Origin: Toxorhynchites rutilus septentrionalis
Taxonomy: Eukaryota; Arthropoda; Insecta; Diptera; Culicidae
Reading direction: 5' to 3'
Length of the DNA stretch: 64,000 nt
NCBI RefSeq assembly: GCF_029784135.1
Contig: NC_073746.1
Location: 10,573,380-10,637,379, forward strand
Under the pieces are notes generated by a model. That model did no database searches, was not told the origin of the DNA, and saw only the letters and a program-made list of their open reading frames with translations. Positions 21,771 to 33,122 of this stretch are shown here, one piece after another. Positions within the stretch are counted from its first letter, which is position 1; the number at the start of each line of letters is the position of its first letter. A program made the translations under genes and the position numbers.

Positions 21771-22985
21771 TACGTTTTTCTGGTGAAAGGCAATTTTGAG
21801 TGCCAAACAACAAATTATCGATTTTTTCATACATTTTTATACATTAAATTATAATTTCTAATACAGGAATGTCGTTCCGACCCACAAAAGTGTAAATAAT
21901 AGAATTTAATTTCAAAAATCAGATATTAGTTTATATTCCTTCGGAAGGTATTTTTTCCTTATGTGAAAATAAAATTTATTCTCTTATAATTAGGAAATCA
22001 TATATGATTGGCATAGTTTGATAAATTAAATTCATTGATTTTGTCGACACAAAATTTGGAAATTAACTTTGACTCAGTCGAGCTGTCAATACAATTTCAT
22101 TAATGCCACATCGTGCAATATTTTTTTTATGTTTGAATGTTTCTCGATTCTGTTCACGGTGATCAAGTTGATCGGTACATATAGTGGATATGTAGCTATG
22201 AATTGCATTGCAAATATACGACACCATTCCGAGGTTAGGCTAAAGCAAATCTCGTAATTCATCGACCCAGTATTCCTTTTACTTTTACGTTTTACTTTGT
22301 ATCTAGAGCAGGGTTTCTCAAAGTGATCGATATCGGTTTCCCAGGGGTCGACATAAACGAAAATTGATTTTGGGGGTCGACGAGATCTAAAAATTAATCC
22401 CTATAAAATAACAAAAGTTGTTATTTGAAATATTGAAGATGCTGCATGCGTGGGCCACCCTATTCTAAGAATGACTAATATTTTAGCAAAGATTATTATT
22501 GCTGTATGATGAAAGCACGGGTGTTTTTTAAGGTGGTGTAATTTTTTTATGTAAATTATATCACCAAGACGATTGTAGGGGTGCAATTTATTGTAAAAGG
22601 GTTTCACACAATTAGGAAGATATGAATATAGGTCGGACTCGATTATCCGGAGTATTTTATTGTTGATTTTAGGAAATTTTGATGACATATTTTCTCAGAA
22701 CTTCATCAATATGGGTATCAAATGAAAGAGCATGACTAGTTATTTATGAAAAATGTAAACCCAAAATGGCCGCCACCACAAGATGGCGCAATATATATTT
22801 TCTTCACAACCCCATCAATATGGGTATTAAATATAAGGGCTTGGCTGGTAGAACACAGTAGATCATGAAAAATCCAAATCCAAGATGATCGCAGTTCCCA
22901 AATAAACAAGTACTTTTTAATGGTTCCATTCAGCTTGCCCTGTTTGTATATATGTTTGAGTGTAGGGTTTTCCCACATTAATAGA
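21771..22985. other. No gene seen; hAT-like end and short tandem repeat
   Basis: At about 22313, AGAGCAGGGTTTCTCAAAGTG resembles the first bases of hAT elements, but no partner end is visible. About 22632 reads GGTCGGACTCGATTATCCGG, the type of sequence repeated near 49400. Two units of about 110 bp lie between 22700 and 22900, each with CATCAATATGGGTAT. The ORFs here match no family known to me. Confidence 0.35.
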
Positions 22986-23256
22986 AAATTGACCCGTTCC
23001 TGTTGAATAATTGATCTGAAATTTGGAACATACATTTAATTCTACTGTCATTACAAAACTGCGTATTCCGTGATCTTGAAAAATTCAATATGGCCGTCGC
23101 TAAAAAATGGCTGAATGGCTTCACTTAGAGAATATACTACATAATTAACAACATAAATTCGAAAATGTCGCCGCCACAAAATGGTCGACTATGTATAATT
23201 TGTAGTATTTTGAATTTTCATTTGTTCATAAAATTAGTTACAATCATCTGTTTTAA

Positions 23257-23989
23257 GAGGGTATTCTAGTGTAGAGACACGAATTTCGGACGTTTTTTCG
23301 AACTCCGTAAAAATAAAACAAAGAATATTTTTACTATCCATTATATCATTATTCGTTTATCTATCTTTCAACAATAAAACAAAAATAGGACGAAAAAAAA
23401 AATATTCATAATTAGAATAGTTACATGCTGGTGAAGTGAGGGTGTTCAAAAAAAAGTTGTGCCATGGCGTACACGATTCCAGTCCTTCTGGTTATCTGAA
23501 ACAAAAAAATCGAACAGATTCTGAATCAGTAAAGATGTCGCTATGGCATGAACCTCGGACAAGTCAAAACATGGGTTTTAACAAAATGGCGGCCGTTTGA
23601 AAACAAAAATGCAGTTTAAAACGTTTTTTTTTGCGTTTACCGATTTTTTTAAAATAGTAAAATTAAAAAGTTATAATTTTTATTGGTTCATGCGATAGAG
23701 AGATGTATGTAGATTATTTTCATATAAATTTGACATAAATCGGTTCAGTAGAACTTGAGATATCGTGTACGCCAGTTAGAAAAAAACTAGTTCCGAGAGA
23801 AACGCGTTTGAAGTTCATTGTGATGGCCGTAACAGGTTAGATACCACATCACTAAGATGGCTCTAACTAGGTAAATAATATGATTTTCGATAAGTCCTTT
23901 CTAGAGTATATTCTTGAATGCCTGAACTACAGAAATATGGTAAAAAAAAAATTTCGTTTTTTTTCAGATTTCTAGACTAGAATACCCCC
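23257..23989. mobile_element. TTAA-flanked MITE (piggyBac-like target) inside a mariner
   Basis: 733 bp with ends GAGGGTATTCTAGTGTAGA and TCTAGACTAGAATACCCCC as imperfect inverted repeats, bounded on both sides by TTAA (23253-23256 and 23990-23993). A TTAA duplication is the hallmark of piggyBac-type transposition. No transposase ORF. Partial relatives are at 8540-8649, 11940-12057 and, for the interior, 6690-6930. It landed exactly in the TTAA that contains the stop codon of the neighbouring mariner transposase. Confidence 0.7.
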
Positions 23990-25002
23990 TTAAGTCAAAT
24001 ATGCGCCGTTTTGTTTTAGGACTTGTTCCCAACGAGATGCCAACTTCATAATACCCCTGTTATAGAAGCTCGCTACCTTACTGGCAAAAGCTCGGATAGC
24101 CAATTTTCACAGGCCTCTTTTGTGGCTAACTTCTGACTACCTAGCTCGTTCGCCATGGACAAAAACAGGTGGTAGTCACTTGGTGCAAGGTCCGGACTAT
24201 ACGGCGGATGCAAAAGAACCTCCCATCCGAGCTCCCGGAGCTTCTGGCGCGTCACCAAAGAAGTGTGTGGCCTGGCGTTGTCCTGATGGAAGACAATGCG
24301 GCCTCTCTTTATCAAAGATGGCCTCTTCTTCATGAGTGCTACCTTCAAGCGGTCCAGTTGTTGGCAGTACAGGTCCCAATTGAGCGTTTGGCCATAGGGA
24401 AGCAGCTCATAATAGATTATTCCTTGACAATCCCACCAAACACACAGCAGAACCTTCCTGGCCGTTAATGAGGGCTTGGCCACCGTCTGAGCCGCTTCAG
24501 CGGGCTTCGACCACGACCGTTTGCGCTTCACGTTGTCGTAAGTGACCCACTTTTCATCGCCAGTCACCATCCGCTTCAGAAACGGGTCGATTTTGTTGCG
24601 ATTCAGCAGCGATTCACATGCGTCGATACGGTCAAAGATGCTTTTTTGCGTCAACGTGTGTGGCACCCATACATCAGGCTTCTTTGTGAATCCAATCTTC
24701 TTCAAATAACGGTTACTTATCCCCAGCTCTTGGCCGATGCTACGGCTGCTACTATGCCGGTCTTTCTCGGCTAATTCAGCGATTTTGTCGCAATTTTCGA
24801 CGACAGGCCTTCCGGAGCGTGGCGCATCTTCGACGACCTCTACACCAGAACGAAAACGTTGAAACCATCGTTGTGCGGTGGAAATGGAAACTGTATCGGG
24901 TCCATAAACTGCACAAATTTTATTGGCAGCTTGAGATGCATTTTTGCCTTTGTCATAGTAGTACTGTAAAATATGTCGGATTTTCTCTTTATTTTGCTCC
25001 AT
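23990..25002 (-). pseudogene. Mariner transposase with frameshift and small deletion
   Basis: The start at 25002 (MEQNKEKIRHILQYYYDKGK) gives the paired helix-turn-helix, then WVPHTL (canonical WVPHEL). The catalytic Asp residues are in TGDEKWV, HQDNARPH and PDLAPSDYH, a DD34D pattern. About six residues are missing after GQELGIS. Near 24090 a one-base shift moves the C terminus into another frame, where it still reads KVASFYNRGIMKLASRW and ends at the TAA inside TTAA. An upstream in-frame ATG at 25053 adds 17 residues and is less likely. Otherwise well preserved. Confidence 0.88.
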
Positions 25003-25172
25003 ATTTGCGACACTATAACTCACGAACGGCTTAACCAAACAAAACACTGTCAAGGACTATATTATACCTTTCCAACAAGCTATAGTATGACTCGATACAA
25101 TGAATACAACTAGAACTACGCGCTTTCAACGACACCTTGCAGAAATACCGCAGGACTTTTTTGACAGCCTAA
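23990..25172 (-). mobile_element. Mariner (DD34D), 5' end intact, 3' end displaced or lost
   Basis: The right boundary reads, on the minus strand, TTAGGCTGTCAAAAAAGTCC, a typical mariner 5' terminus. The transposase runs leftwards to its stop codon at 23990-23992. The 3' UTR seems to continue beyond the TTAA element (from 23252 leftwards), but no matching 3' terminal repeat is seen, so the far end is deleted or too diverged. Confidence 0.8.
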
Positions 25173-25758
25173 TATGATGATTTGACTAATAGAATACAGT
25201 ATATCATCAAAATATTCAGAAGAAAGTTAGGTAAGAAATAATAATTTAAAAAAAAATTTTTTTTGAAGGGTTTTAATGTAGAAAAGTATACTAATGATAC
25301 AGATAATTTACTAAAAACTAGAGAATAAAATAAGTAAAAAAAACTTTTTAAGTTAAACGATTGATTGTACTAAAAGCTAGAAAATAATTAGACAAGTAGC
25401 AGTTAGTAGTTATCACATCCGTTTCTTCATTAATCTATGGCAATGATGAGTCTCAAATAAAATCGTGGGATATATGATGAAACAACTGACTGTGGATAAT
25501 GGAAATCCAACGTTTATTTCTAACCTAATTTTCTTCGGAATATTTTCATGATATACTGTATTCTATTAGTCAAATCATTTCATTTGATACCGATATAGAG
25601 GGAATTGCAAAAAAATACATAGTCGAACATTTAGTGGCGGCGACCTTTTTGATGGAATACGCAGTTTTATAATGACAGTAGAATTAAAGGTGCCTTCCAA
25701 ATTTGAAATCAATCAGTCAACAGGAACGGGAACAACAGGAACCTGTGTTCCATCGACT

Positions 25759-25760
<2 letters not shown>

Positions 25761-25815
<55 letters not shown>
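25761..25815. repeat. TA microsatellite
   Basis: About 27 TA units, immediately outside the right foldback arm. The two ORFs crossing it are artefacts of the repeat. Confidence 0.9.
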
Positions 25816-25818
<3 letters not shown>

Positions 25819-26060
25819 GTAAACTTCGATATAACTTACATTTCACTTTCAACAACGTGAATTCCTTAGTGTAATAAAATTTCAGATAAACAAGAAAAAA
25901 TGGAAAAAAATATATTCCCACGGGATTAGGGTACTTATTTTTAACAGCACATGATTCACGTGAAAACCGATGTTCACCAAGCTACCAACAGATAACTATA
26001 TTTTATCTTGTCTGTTGAACCGTTCACTATTATGTTTTTTCCACGTCTAACTCCGATCTT

Positions 26061-27629
26061 GAGCTTGAGCTTGAGCTTGGGTAGACTGTACAATTCGTAG
26101 TTGCTCTCCGTGATTGACCTGAACCAACCAAATTGCACAAAGAACACACAGAATGACGCTTGGAACTAGCAAATCATTCTCGTTGTGCAATTTTCGGTGA
26201 TTCGAGCTTTCAATGATCAACGACGCCGGCCACGTCCTTACAGTCACCAGGGGAAGGGTAGGAATGTTAGTATGATATTCGCCGCCCGAAGGCCAGAAGG
26301 GTCGCCCCTATAGCGTGGTTCCCTAGCGTTTATCATGGAAGGGATAGTTTGTTAGTGGGAAGGGGTAATAATCAGGATTCACTGTGGTAAGTGATGTGAT
26401 TATGCTAACGCAAACTAGAGATCCCTTGACGAAACGAAAACTTGAAAACCAATTGCATTTCGTAGCCGTAAAGATATTAAAGGGTGACCTGAAAAGGTCT
26501 CTGCAAAAGGATCATAACTCTGGTAAGTGAATTAATTTTGTAAGCGTGGACCCAATTACTCGATGAAACGATGAAACGTCATGCTCATGCTCCTCTGTTC
26601 AACGGAGCAAAAACTCGAAAATCAAATGCATTTGAAGATTGAATATATTGAAGGGTCACCTCATAAGGTCTTATCATACTCGGATCGGACTTAATACTTG
26701 TGCCTAGTCGCACGTCATGCTCTTCCATTGTAATACACGGAAATCACGGAAGTTTTCCGAATTGGGACTCTAGCATCTTGAACCTAGTCTTGCAATTTAT
26801 ATTTGAACCTCGAAAAGGAAAACTTGATACCTGCGATTTGGATTTGTAATAAAAACTAACAATTTCTCAAGTAATCAGTCGAGCAATTATTAACGAAATC
26901 ATTGTTCTTGTAGTAAGGGTTAGAATGACATAATTGAAGGAAAAGCAACGTCAATCCTCTATTAAAAAAAAACCGAAAAGGAGATACATACAAGAAGAAC
27001 TCACTGACATTCAAGGTGAACTACTAATCCCAAGAAAAAACATGGGTGAGCAAAAAAGACAAATGTAAGTTAATTCAAACTTTTCTCTCGACCTCCGTAA
27101 AATTCTCATGGTCGAAACGCACACTACATTGAATATTCTTGCATGGAAATCTTATGGCCGCTTGTACATACACATCAAAGTCAACGTCTAGCTAGATTTT
27201 AAAGAAAAGAAAATCGATGTTACGTTGACGTCAATGCGCTCTTTACCACGAAGACAATATTAGATATATAAAAACCTCTAAAACTATTGGATCTTCTAAA
27301 ACTCTAGAATGTCGTTTAGATTGAATGCAACTTCGCGCGAAAATGCGGCTGCACAAATCTCACACAACTGCGAGAAGTAAACAACGACATAGAACTGCAC
27401 CGGCGTGGCTACACCGTCCGCTCCGCCTTGCCGTGACCGAAATCGTCTGCCTCGAACAAACAAAACAGCCTGCCTTCATCCGTCAGCTATCGCACAGACA
27501 AAATATGCTCTCCGATCCAATCCTCTCACAAAAACTCGACTGTACGTCAACCGACGAAAAGAATCAAACTACCTTGGTCTTCCGAAGCAAACGAGTCCGT
27601 TCTGGGAAGCAAGGCAACCACACCAATAC
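26061..27629 (-). mobile_element. 1.57-kb insert between 22-bp direct repeats, probably a retroposed element
   Basis: An exact 22-bp direct repeat (core CCACGTCTAACTCCGATCTT) lies at 26039-26060 and 27630-27651. The insert begins, on the plus strand, with GAGCTT repeated about three and a half times. Read on the minus strand it therefore ends in a short tandem tail, as some LINE groups do. Its minus-strand start (27629 leftwards) is GC-richer and looks like a retrotransposon leader. I find no reverse transcriptase inside, so this would be an internally deleted or non-autonomous copy. The plus-strand ORF at 27325-27678 is not recognisable. Confidence 0.5.
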
Positions 27630-28090
27630 TTCCACGTCTAACTCCGATCTTATACACAAACTTAAGCCTACAAGCTAGTTCCGTCCCTACACATTTCTTG
27701 GGGATACGCTTCGAGTTACCTTGTATTTTAGAAATAACCAATCGCTAACGAATTGGCTATGCTTAACATCCACGCGAATAATTATTCGACGATTAATCAA
27801 AAAATGTCCCGCAGTTCGACGAATAAAAAAGTTCGACAGAATAAAAAAAATAATGAGCGAAGTGTTTTACTTTGGACTTAACTTTGGGAAGTATTTACGG
27901 ATCTTGATGACAAAGCGCAAGTTGTTAAAATGAAATATGACGAATGATTGCACGAGGCATTCTCAAAGCATATCTACAAAAAAAAATGAAGGCGCTTCAG
28001 CAGTCAGTCCAAGTTACTGACAGCTTTGTATCACAATAGATCATTCCAATGTCCAAGCTATCTCTTCTATTTTCTTCGAATATAAATAAG

Positions 28091-28470
28091 TGGAAGGGTA
28101 ACACATGTATCTTGCACTGCGATAATACACTAGCTAATCGATCGATAACTGTGAACGAATTTTTGACCAAAAATAGCACGAATGTAATTCAACAAGCACC
28201 TTCCTCTCCAGATATGGCCCCGTGTGACTTCTTGCTCAAGTTACCGCTTCGTGGGACTCGTTTTGACAGTATTGAAGACATAAAAACGAATTCGCTGCGT
28301 GAACTGGAGGTGATGAAAAAAAATCAAATTTACATATTTTACTGTTGCAGTATCGGCACCATAAACATAAATCACAATTTCAGCGGCCTGACCTGCATTT
28401 TCGCATTTAAAAAATAAAAAGTGTTCAATGTACCGAATTTTCTCTTTGTTGACCATTTCCATTGTTAACA
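28091..28470. pseudogene. Two mariner transposase fragments fused in opposite orientations
   Basis: On the plus strand about 28091-28310 encodes a C-terminal half: LHCDNTLANRS with one catalytic Asp, then QQAPSSPDMAPCDFLLKLPL with the last Asp, then GTRFDSIEDIKTNSLREL. Directly after it, the minus strand from about 28450 down to 28320 encodes an N-terminal helix-turn-helix: MVNKEKIRYIEHFLFFKCEN, then AGQAAEIVIYVYGAD. The halves could come from one element broken by an inversion. Both are decayed. Confidence 0.7.
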
Positions 28471-28479
28471 CCCTGTAAC

Positions 28480-31226
28480 TCATAACTGAATGGAATTTAT
28501 TTTTTTTAGTGTGAAATGCAGCCTTTACAACGAGCCTAAACTTGAAATCGATATTACGCGAGATATTCGATCACTAAAGCCAGCCAACGAGAAAGTAATG
28601 AATAACTTTTGCCCCAACCAAATATAAATTTAGATGATAAATAATCATGATCATTTATAACGAATTAACAGGGTTCAATAAACCGAATAGACATGTTCCA
28701 TAAAAATAATCGTTTTCTCACTTTGTCGCAATAATTATTTTGTGGAGCGTTTCTGGCAGTTGAAGCTTTAAATTAAACTAATGCGCATCCCTATCAGCAC
28801 CACTCAAGCACGTATTTGACAGCAAATCGCATGCTTTCTTCCCCTAGGATGTCCATGAAGAACAACTGATGTGAGCAACTTCCTTCGCTGCTGCTGCTGT
28901 TAGTCGTACCAGGTATGTAGCAGGATGAGACCCAGATAAGCCTCTAAGCACACATACTTTCCTTTTTCCGCTCCCCGGGTAATCACCCCACTTGCCACAA
29001 CTTTAGCGGTTAAAAAGTTATACCGTAGAGATTTTCCACCACCCCCCACGAGGATAAACAGATGTAACGTAATGTTCGGTGTTTGTAGAACCAAGTTTTT
29101 GTTGCCTCTCGTTGCTAATTCGAGGCGATCAAAAGCTGTCCAAGCACAATTCAGACGAAGAACAATGATTCTGAAACGAAATCGCAAAAACTCCATCGGA
29201 TTTGAACTTCTTTTTATTGGTCCCACGCGAAGATTTTAATTATTCAAAACCAAAGCACATACATTTTACTTCATTTTTCATTCACTTCCCATAATCAGCC
29301 TTTTGCTTTCTGAGATCTTTGCCTTCCGAAGGCTTAATTATGTGTTTACTAACGAAATAAACTCCAGCAGCAATCAGAAACACACTTCACAAGAAAATTT
29401 TCCAAAGTATTTATATGGGAAACAAAAGCTGAGTCGAGAATTTTCCCCGTAATGGAAAGTCACTTTCACCCAATCGAATTAGATACGTCTGCTGAAACAG
29501 GCTCCTCATTAAACCCGGTGCCTGGTTTAATTCTGAGAAAGGGTGTGTTTGAAATGTGCCCCATCATGTCTGCTTCAAATTGTCGAGGAGCTCGAGGATG
29601 ACAACAACATGCATGTTTCTCCGAACAGCGGATTGGGATTCCCAGTATAATTGAGAGATAAGCTTGTCCCCAGAGCTGCTTCGCACTGCCCCTTAAATCG
29701 TTGGAGGTAAGGTTAGGAGCTGAGCTCAAGCGAAACAACGGAAAAAGAGCTCGAAACAAATTTCAAAAGAATCTAATATGAAAAGAATCTAATATGAATG
29801 AAATGTGCTGTGCAAAAATTCATTCTCAATCAAAGTGTGAAAGAACAACTAGTATTTTAAAAATACCTTCCGAGAGCAGTTACGGTTTATTTCACTTCGC
29901 AAAATTGACAGCCTCTATTATTACTGTAGTACACACTTAACTCTTCACGGCACATCTGTTGATACTCGTTAGCTCGGTCATTTTGATCACCTTCCAGTCC
30001 ACTACAAATACCAACAATGCTGTGTTTAAGTAGTATATGACATGTGTTCATATTTCAAACATCATGAATAATCAAGATCAAACAGAGACATTAAATTCTA
30101 GATGGCAAGCTAAATTTACTGAACTACCATAGTTTTCATTTGTAGATGGAAAATATCGAAGAAACAGAAAGATATACAAGCAAAATATGACAACGTTTCC
30201 CATAGCCAATTCACTGATTTGACTTACATTTTGTCTACGAGCCAAATGCTGCGCTGCGCTTAGGTTTCAAATTACAACGATGAATTGGACGGAACGCGAG
30301 CGATGACACAAATTCCCGATCCACTCATTGAATTTGTGCAACACATGAATGAACGGCGCAAATGTGATCAAATTTCATCCTCATATGTATGATAAGTTCC
30401 GTACATACCGATCGGAATTAGAGTGACACTCCCCAATAATCCTTGTAATCTCGACTCATCAATTATTGAACACATCGCCACGGCGCGAGCAGGCAGGAAT
30501 CAATTTCGAGGCAATATCGCAGTCCCGGTTCGGGTAGGTCTCGCAAGACAGCGCGCTATTAATCTTTCATTCCTGATTTTTCACACCAACCGAACCGTAA
30601 ATACCACTTTGTAACATTGGGGTGGAAAGACATGTTTATTTCTACGTGCGATAATAAATTCAATTTAACGATCGTTGCTGCCAGTCACAATTGAATTTAA
30701 ATATCCATATTTCATGGCTCTAAGCCAACGGGCGAACGAAAACGGCTAATTGACTTTTGAACTTCCAGGCGATTCATTCCGGAGGGACGGAGCCGCGGGC
30801 GGAGAAGCTCAACGATCATATGCAACGGAAAGAAGCGTGGGTGACTGTTACTAATGTACATCATATGTATATGTTTCGGAGAGTTGTGGTAAGCTCGGTG
30901 ATGATTTAAATTTCTGACGAAAAACAACATCCACGAAATCAAAATATGTCGTTTACACTGACCTAGCGTTTGAACTCCGTGGGAATTTATGTCTTCGATG
31001 TTTCGATCTTGCCCGTCGTGCTGTGAGGCATCTTGCAACATAAAATATTCATTTACATATTTTTTTGAGGCCGCAACACTGTTCATTTTAGTTCTAAATG
31101 AAACAAAATTAAATATTTGAAATCAAAGAAAGTAAGTAATCGAATTATTTCGCTCAATTCATAATATGAAATTTTGTTTAACTCTGAATTGAATGAAGAA
31201 TGTGAATTCTGATGATCATATCAATA
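28480..31226. other. Unassigned, probably low-copy host DNA
   Basis: No transposon ends or protein similarity recognised. Short ORFs (28900-29226, 29466-29759, 30423-30614, 30712-31086) lack consistent composition and good splice partners. It could be intron or intergenic DNA. Confidence 0.4.
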
Positions 31227-31228
31227 TA

Positions 31229-31791
31229 CGAGGTATGGCTATTAAATAACGAGACTGGTTAAGAAAAATTGTTATATTTTAAAAATTACGGTACAACGAT
31301 ATGCTCCCCTCCAATATACCCCCCTTGGATCCTCACACACCGTTCCATACGTTTTTTCCATTGTACGAAGCGGTGTTGAAACTCTTCTTTTGTGATGGCG
31401 TTCAAAAGCCACGCCACTTTTTCCTTTGCCTCTTCTACGGACTGAAATCGGGTACCTTTCAACACGGGTTTGATCCTAGAATAGAAAAAAGTTGCATGGG
31501 GCCAGATCTGGCGAGTCCGGGGCATGTTCGAGCACTGGAATGCCCTTATCGGCTAAAAATTGCTTCACCGACAGCGCGTTATGGGCAGGTTTTTCGTCAC
31601 ACATGATTTCCGACGCGCACTACAAACCATGTTACATGCAAACCACTAATGCAAACTACTATAGTGACAAAAACGTATTCGTACGTTTATAGCAGACACT
31701 GCAAGCTATCGAACGCACTATTCGTTTTTCCCCCCACCTCTGTAGGGCGTCCTCCAGACGCGCAGTCTCGTTATTCACTAGCCATACCTCG
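31229..31791 (-). mobile_element. Deleted mariner-type element with intact ends
   Basis: Inverted ends CGAGGTATGGCTATTAAATA and its near-complement flank a 563-bp element bounded by TA (31227-31228 and 31792-31793). The minus strand keeps the 5' leader and the last third of a transposase. The middle, including the DNA-binding domain, is deleted. Confidence 0.88.
31286..31615 (-). pseudogene. Mariner-type transposase, C-terminal part
   Basis: After a short leader the minus strand reads AHNALSVKQFLADKGIPVLE, then HAPDSPDLAPCNFFLF. After a frame break it continues IKPVLKGTRFQSVEEAKEKV and ends GGYIGGEHIVVP. In related transposases the residue after LAPC is the catalytic Asp; here it is Asn. The deletion removed everything before the second Asp region. 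Not functional. Confidence 0.8.
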
Positions 31792-31793
31792 TA

Positions 31794-33120
31794 GTAATCT
31801 AATCTTTTTAAATTATTATCCTAATTCACGAATTTGTTCTACAGAAGTTCTGTGAATACCGGAAAACATCAAGTGTATTAACATACGCCTATTCCAAGCT
31901 TAGATTATTGTACACTCAATATGTATATAATTTCGATCGAAATAATTCGCGAGTGTTTTAGATAGAGAAGGAGTTCAGTCAGAAGATCCTGCTTCACACC
32001 TGCTGTTTTCTCACTTTTTTAACAGCCAAGTTCAATTTGCTCTTTCTCGTCGCTTACATTTTCGCTTTTAAACTTCAGTTCGCTTTTATCAATCGGTCTT
32101 AACTCCGGGGTAGTGACTGGATTACACTCCTTGGGAACTCCAGTGAGGCCATTGTCGTTGTGGCAGTATTTGGTCGAGTGTGAATAGTGTCAGCATACCT
32201 AACAGGCCCAGAAAAGACAAGCATGCTCATCTTGCTCCAGGAAAGAAATTCATCCCTTCCGAAGGCATTTCTTTTGGTAAATTTCTTGGCTCATGATTCC
32301 AGAAGCAACAAAAGAGTTTTTTTTCTGTGCACAGCCGACAATGTAATTTAGGGATATATTGGAAATTTTACCAATAAAATAAATAAATGGTAAAACTTTT
32401 CGTTTGTTCGCATTTTCTTGTGTTTAATTCTTACTCTCCGCCGTCTTGTGTTGAAACATATGAAAGATAATAGTATTTTGAGCACGACTAGTTTTGAACT
32501 GTTTTGCCGGTTTGTTTTATTTCAAAAATGTTCTCTCGTTTGTCATGCCGGGTTTCCTAGGAATATCATCAGCCGTCGCGTGTTCGAATATACGATTGTA
32601 ACCCGCGACGCCGGGGAAGCGCGCGAGTTCGTCGCAACCGGAGGGTTTACGCAGGTAAGCGGTTAGCTTAAGCGCCACTCCCGCGAGGGAGACCAACCGC
32701 CGTGTTTTCGCTTTGCCCGGCGATGAGACACCCAACACCTAAGGGCGGGTTTGTCCTTTCCTTCCAAACCCCGGTTTGTTCCGCGACTTTCACCTGCGCT
32801 ACAGTCGGACTCGCGACACCGTTTGTCCGCGTTCCGCAATTCCAGCAACAGAAAATCCTTCGACCGGTCCAATTAATACCGATTATGCCGAAAGGTTTTC
32901 CTCACTGGACCAACTTAATTATGTCCGCACCTCCCCACCTTCAGAAACCAGTTTCAGAGACGTGAGCGGGGGTTGCAAAGCTTCACAAGAAGAGGAGTCC
33001 CAACCCTGGACTCGTGACCAACTGAAAAATGAATCGGTTTGTCGGGTTTTTAGGCTACACCGCCAGCCAGTAAATGTAGAGTCTTTTAGATCTACTCTAT
33101 CTCAACAACATTTATTTATT
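31794..33120 (+). other. Unresolved region, GC-rich from about 32540
   Basis: From about 32540 to 33050 GC content is clearly higher than the surroundings. Several overlapping plus-strand ORFs lie here (32702-32965, 32776-33123). A strong splice donor, GCAG then GTAAGC, lies at 32654/32655. The pattern would fit a first exon of a host gene or a decayed LTR-retrotransposon leader. I recognise no protein motif and no repeated long terminal sequence. Confidence 0.3.
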
Positions 33121-33122
33121 TA

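Larger units (their letters stand above)
22990..25732. repeat. Foldback repeat with interrupted left arm
   Basis: The right arm (25512-25732) is the inverse of two left-arm parts. One is 22990-23201, including TTCTACTGTCATTACAAAACTGCGTATTCC and GTCGCCGCCAC...CGACTATGTA. The other is 25172-25241, including GATTTGACTAATAGAATACAGTATATCAT. The mariner and its nested TTAA element lie between the two left parts. The central spacer is about 270 bp of AT-rich sequence. No coding capacity for its own transposase. Confidence 0.65.

Noticed and set aside
22313..22335. hAT-like terminus CAGGGTTTCTCAAAGTG
   Set aside because: No partner terminus or 8-bp duplication found, so kept only as a remark.
24120..24468. 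Plus-strand ORFs opposite the mariner
   Set aside because: Shadows of the minus-strand transposase frame.
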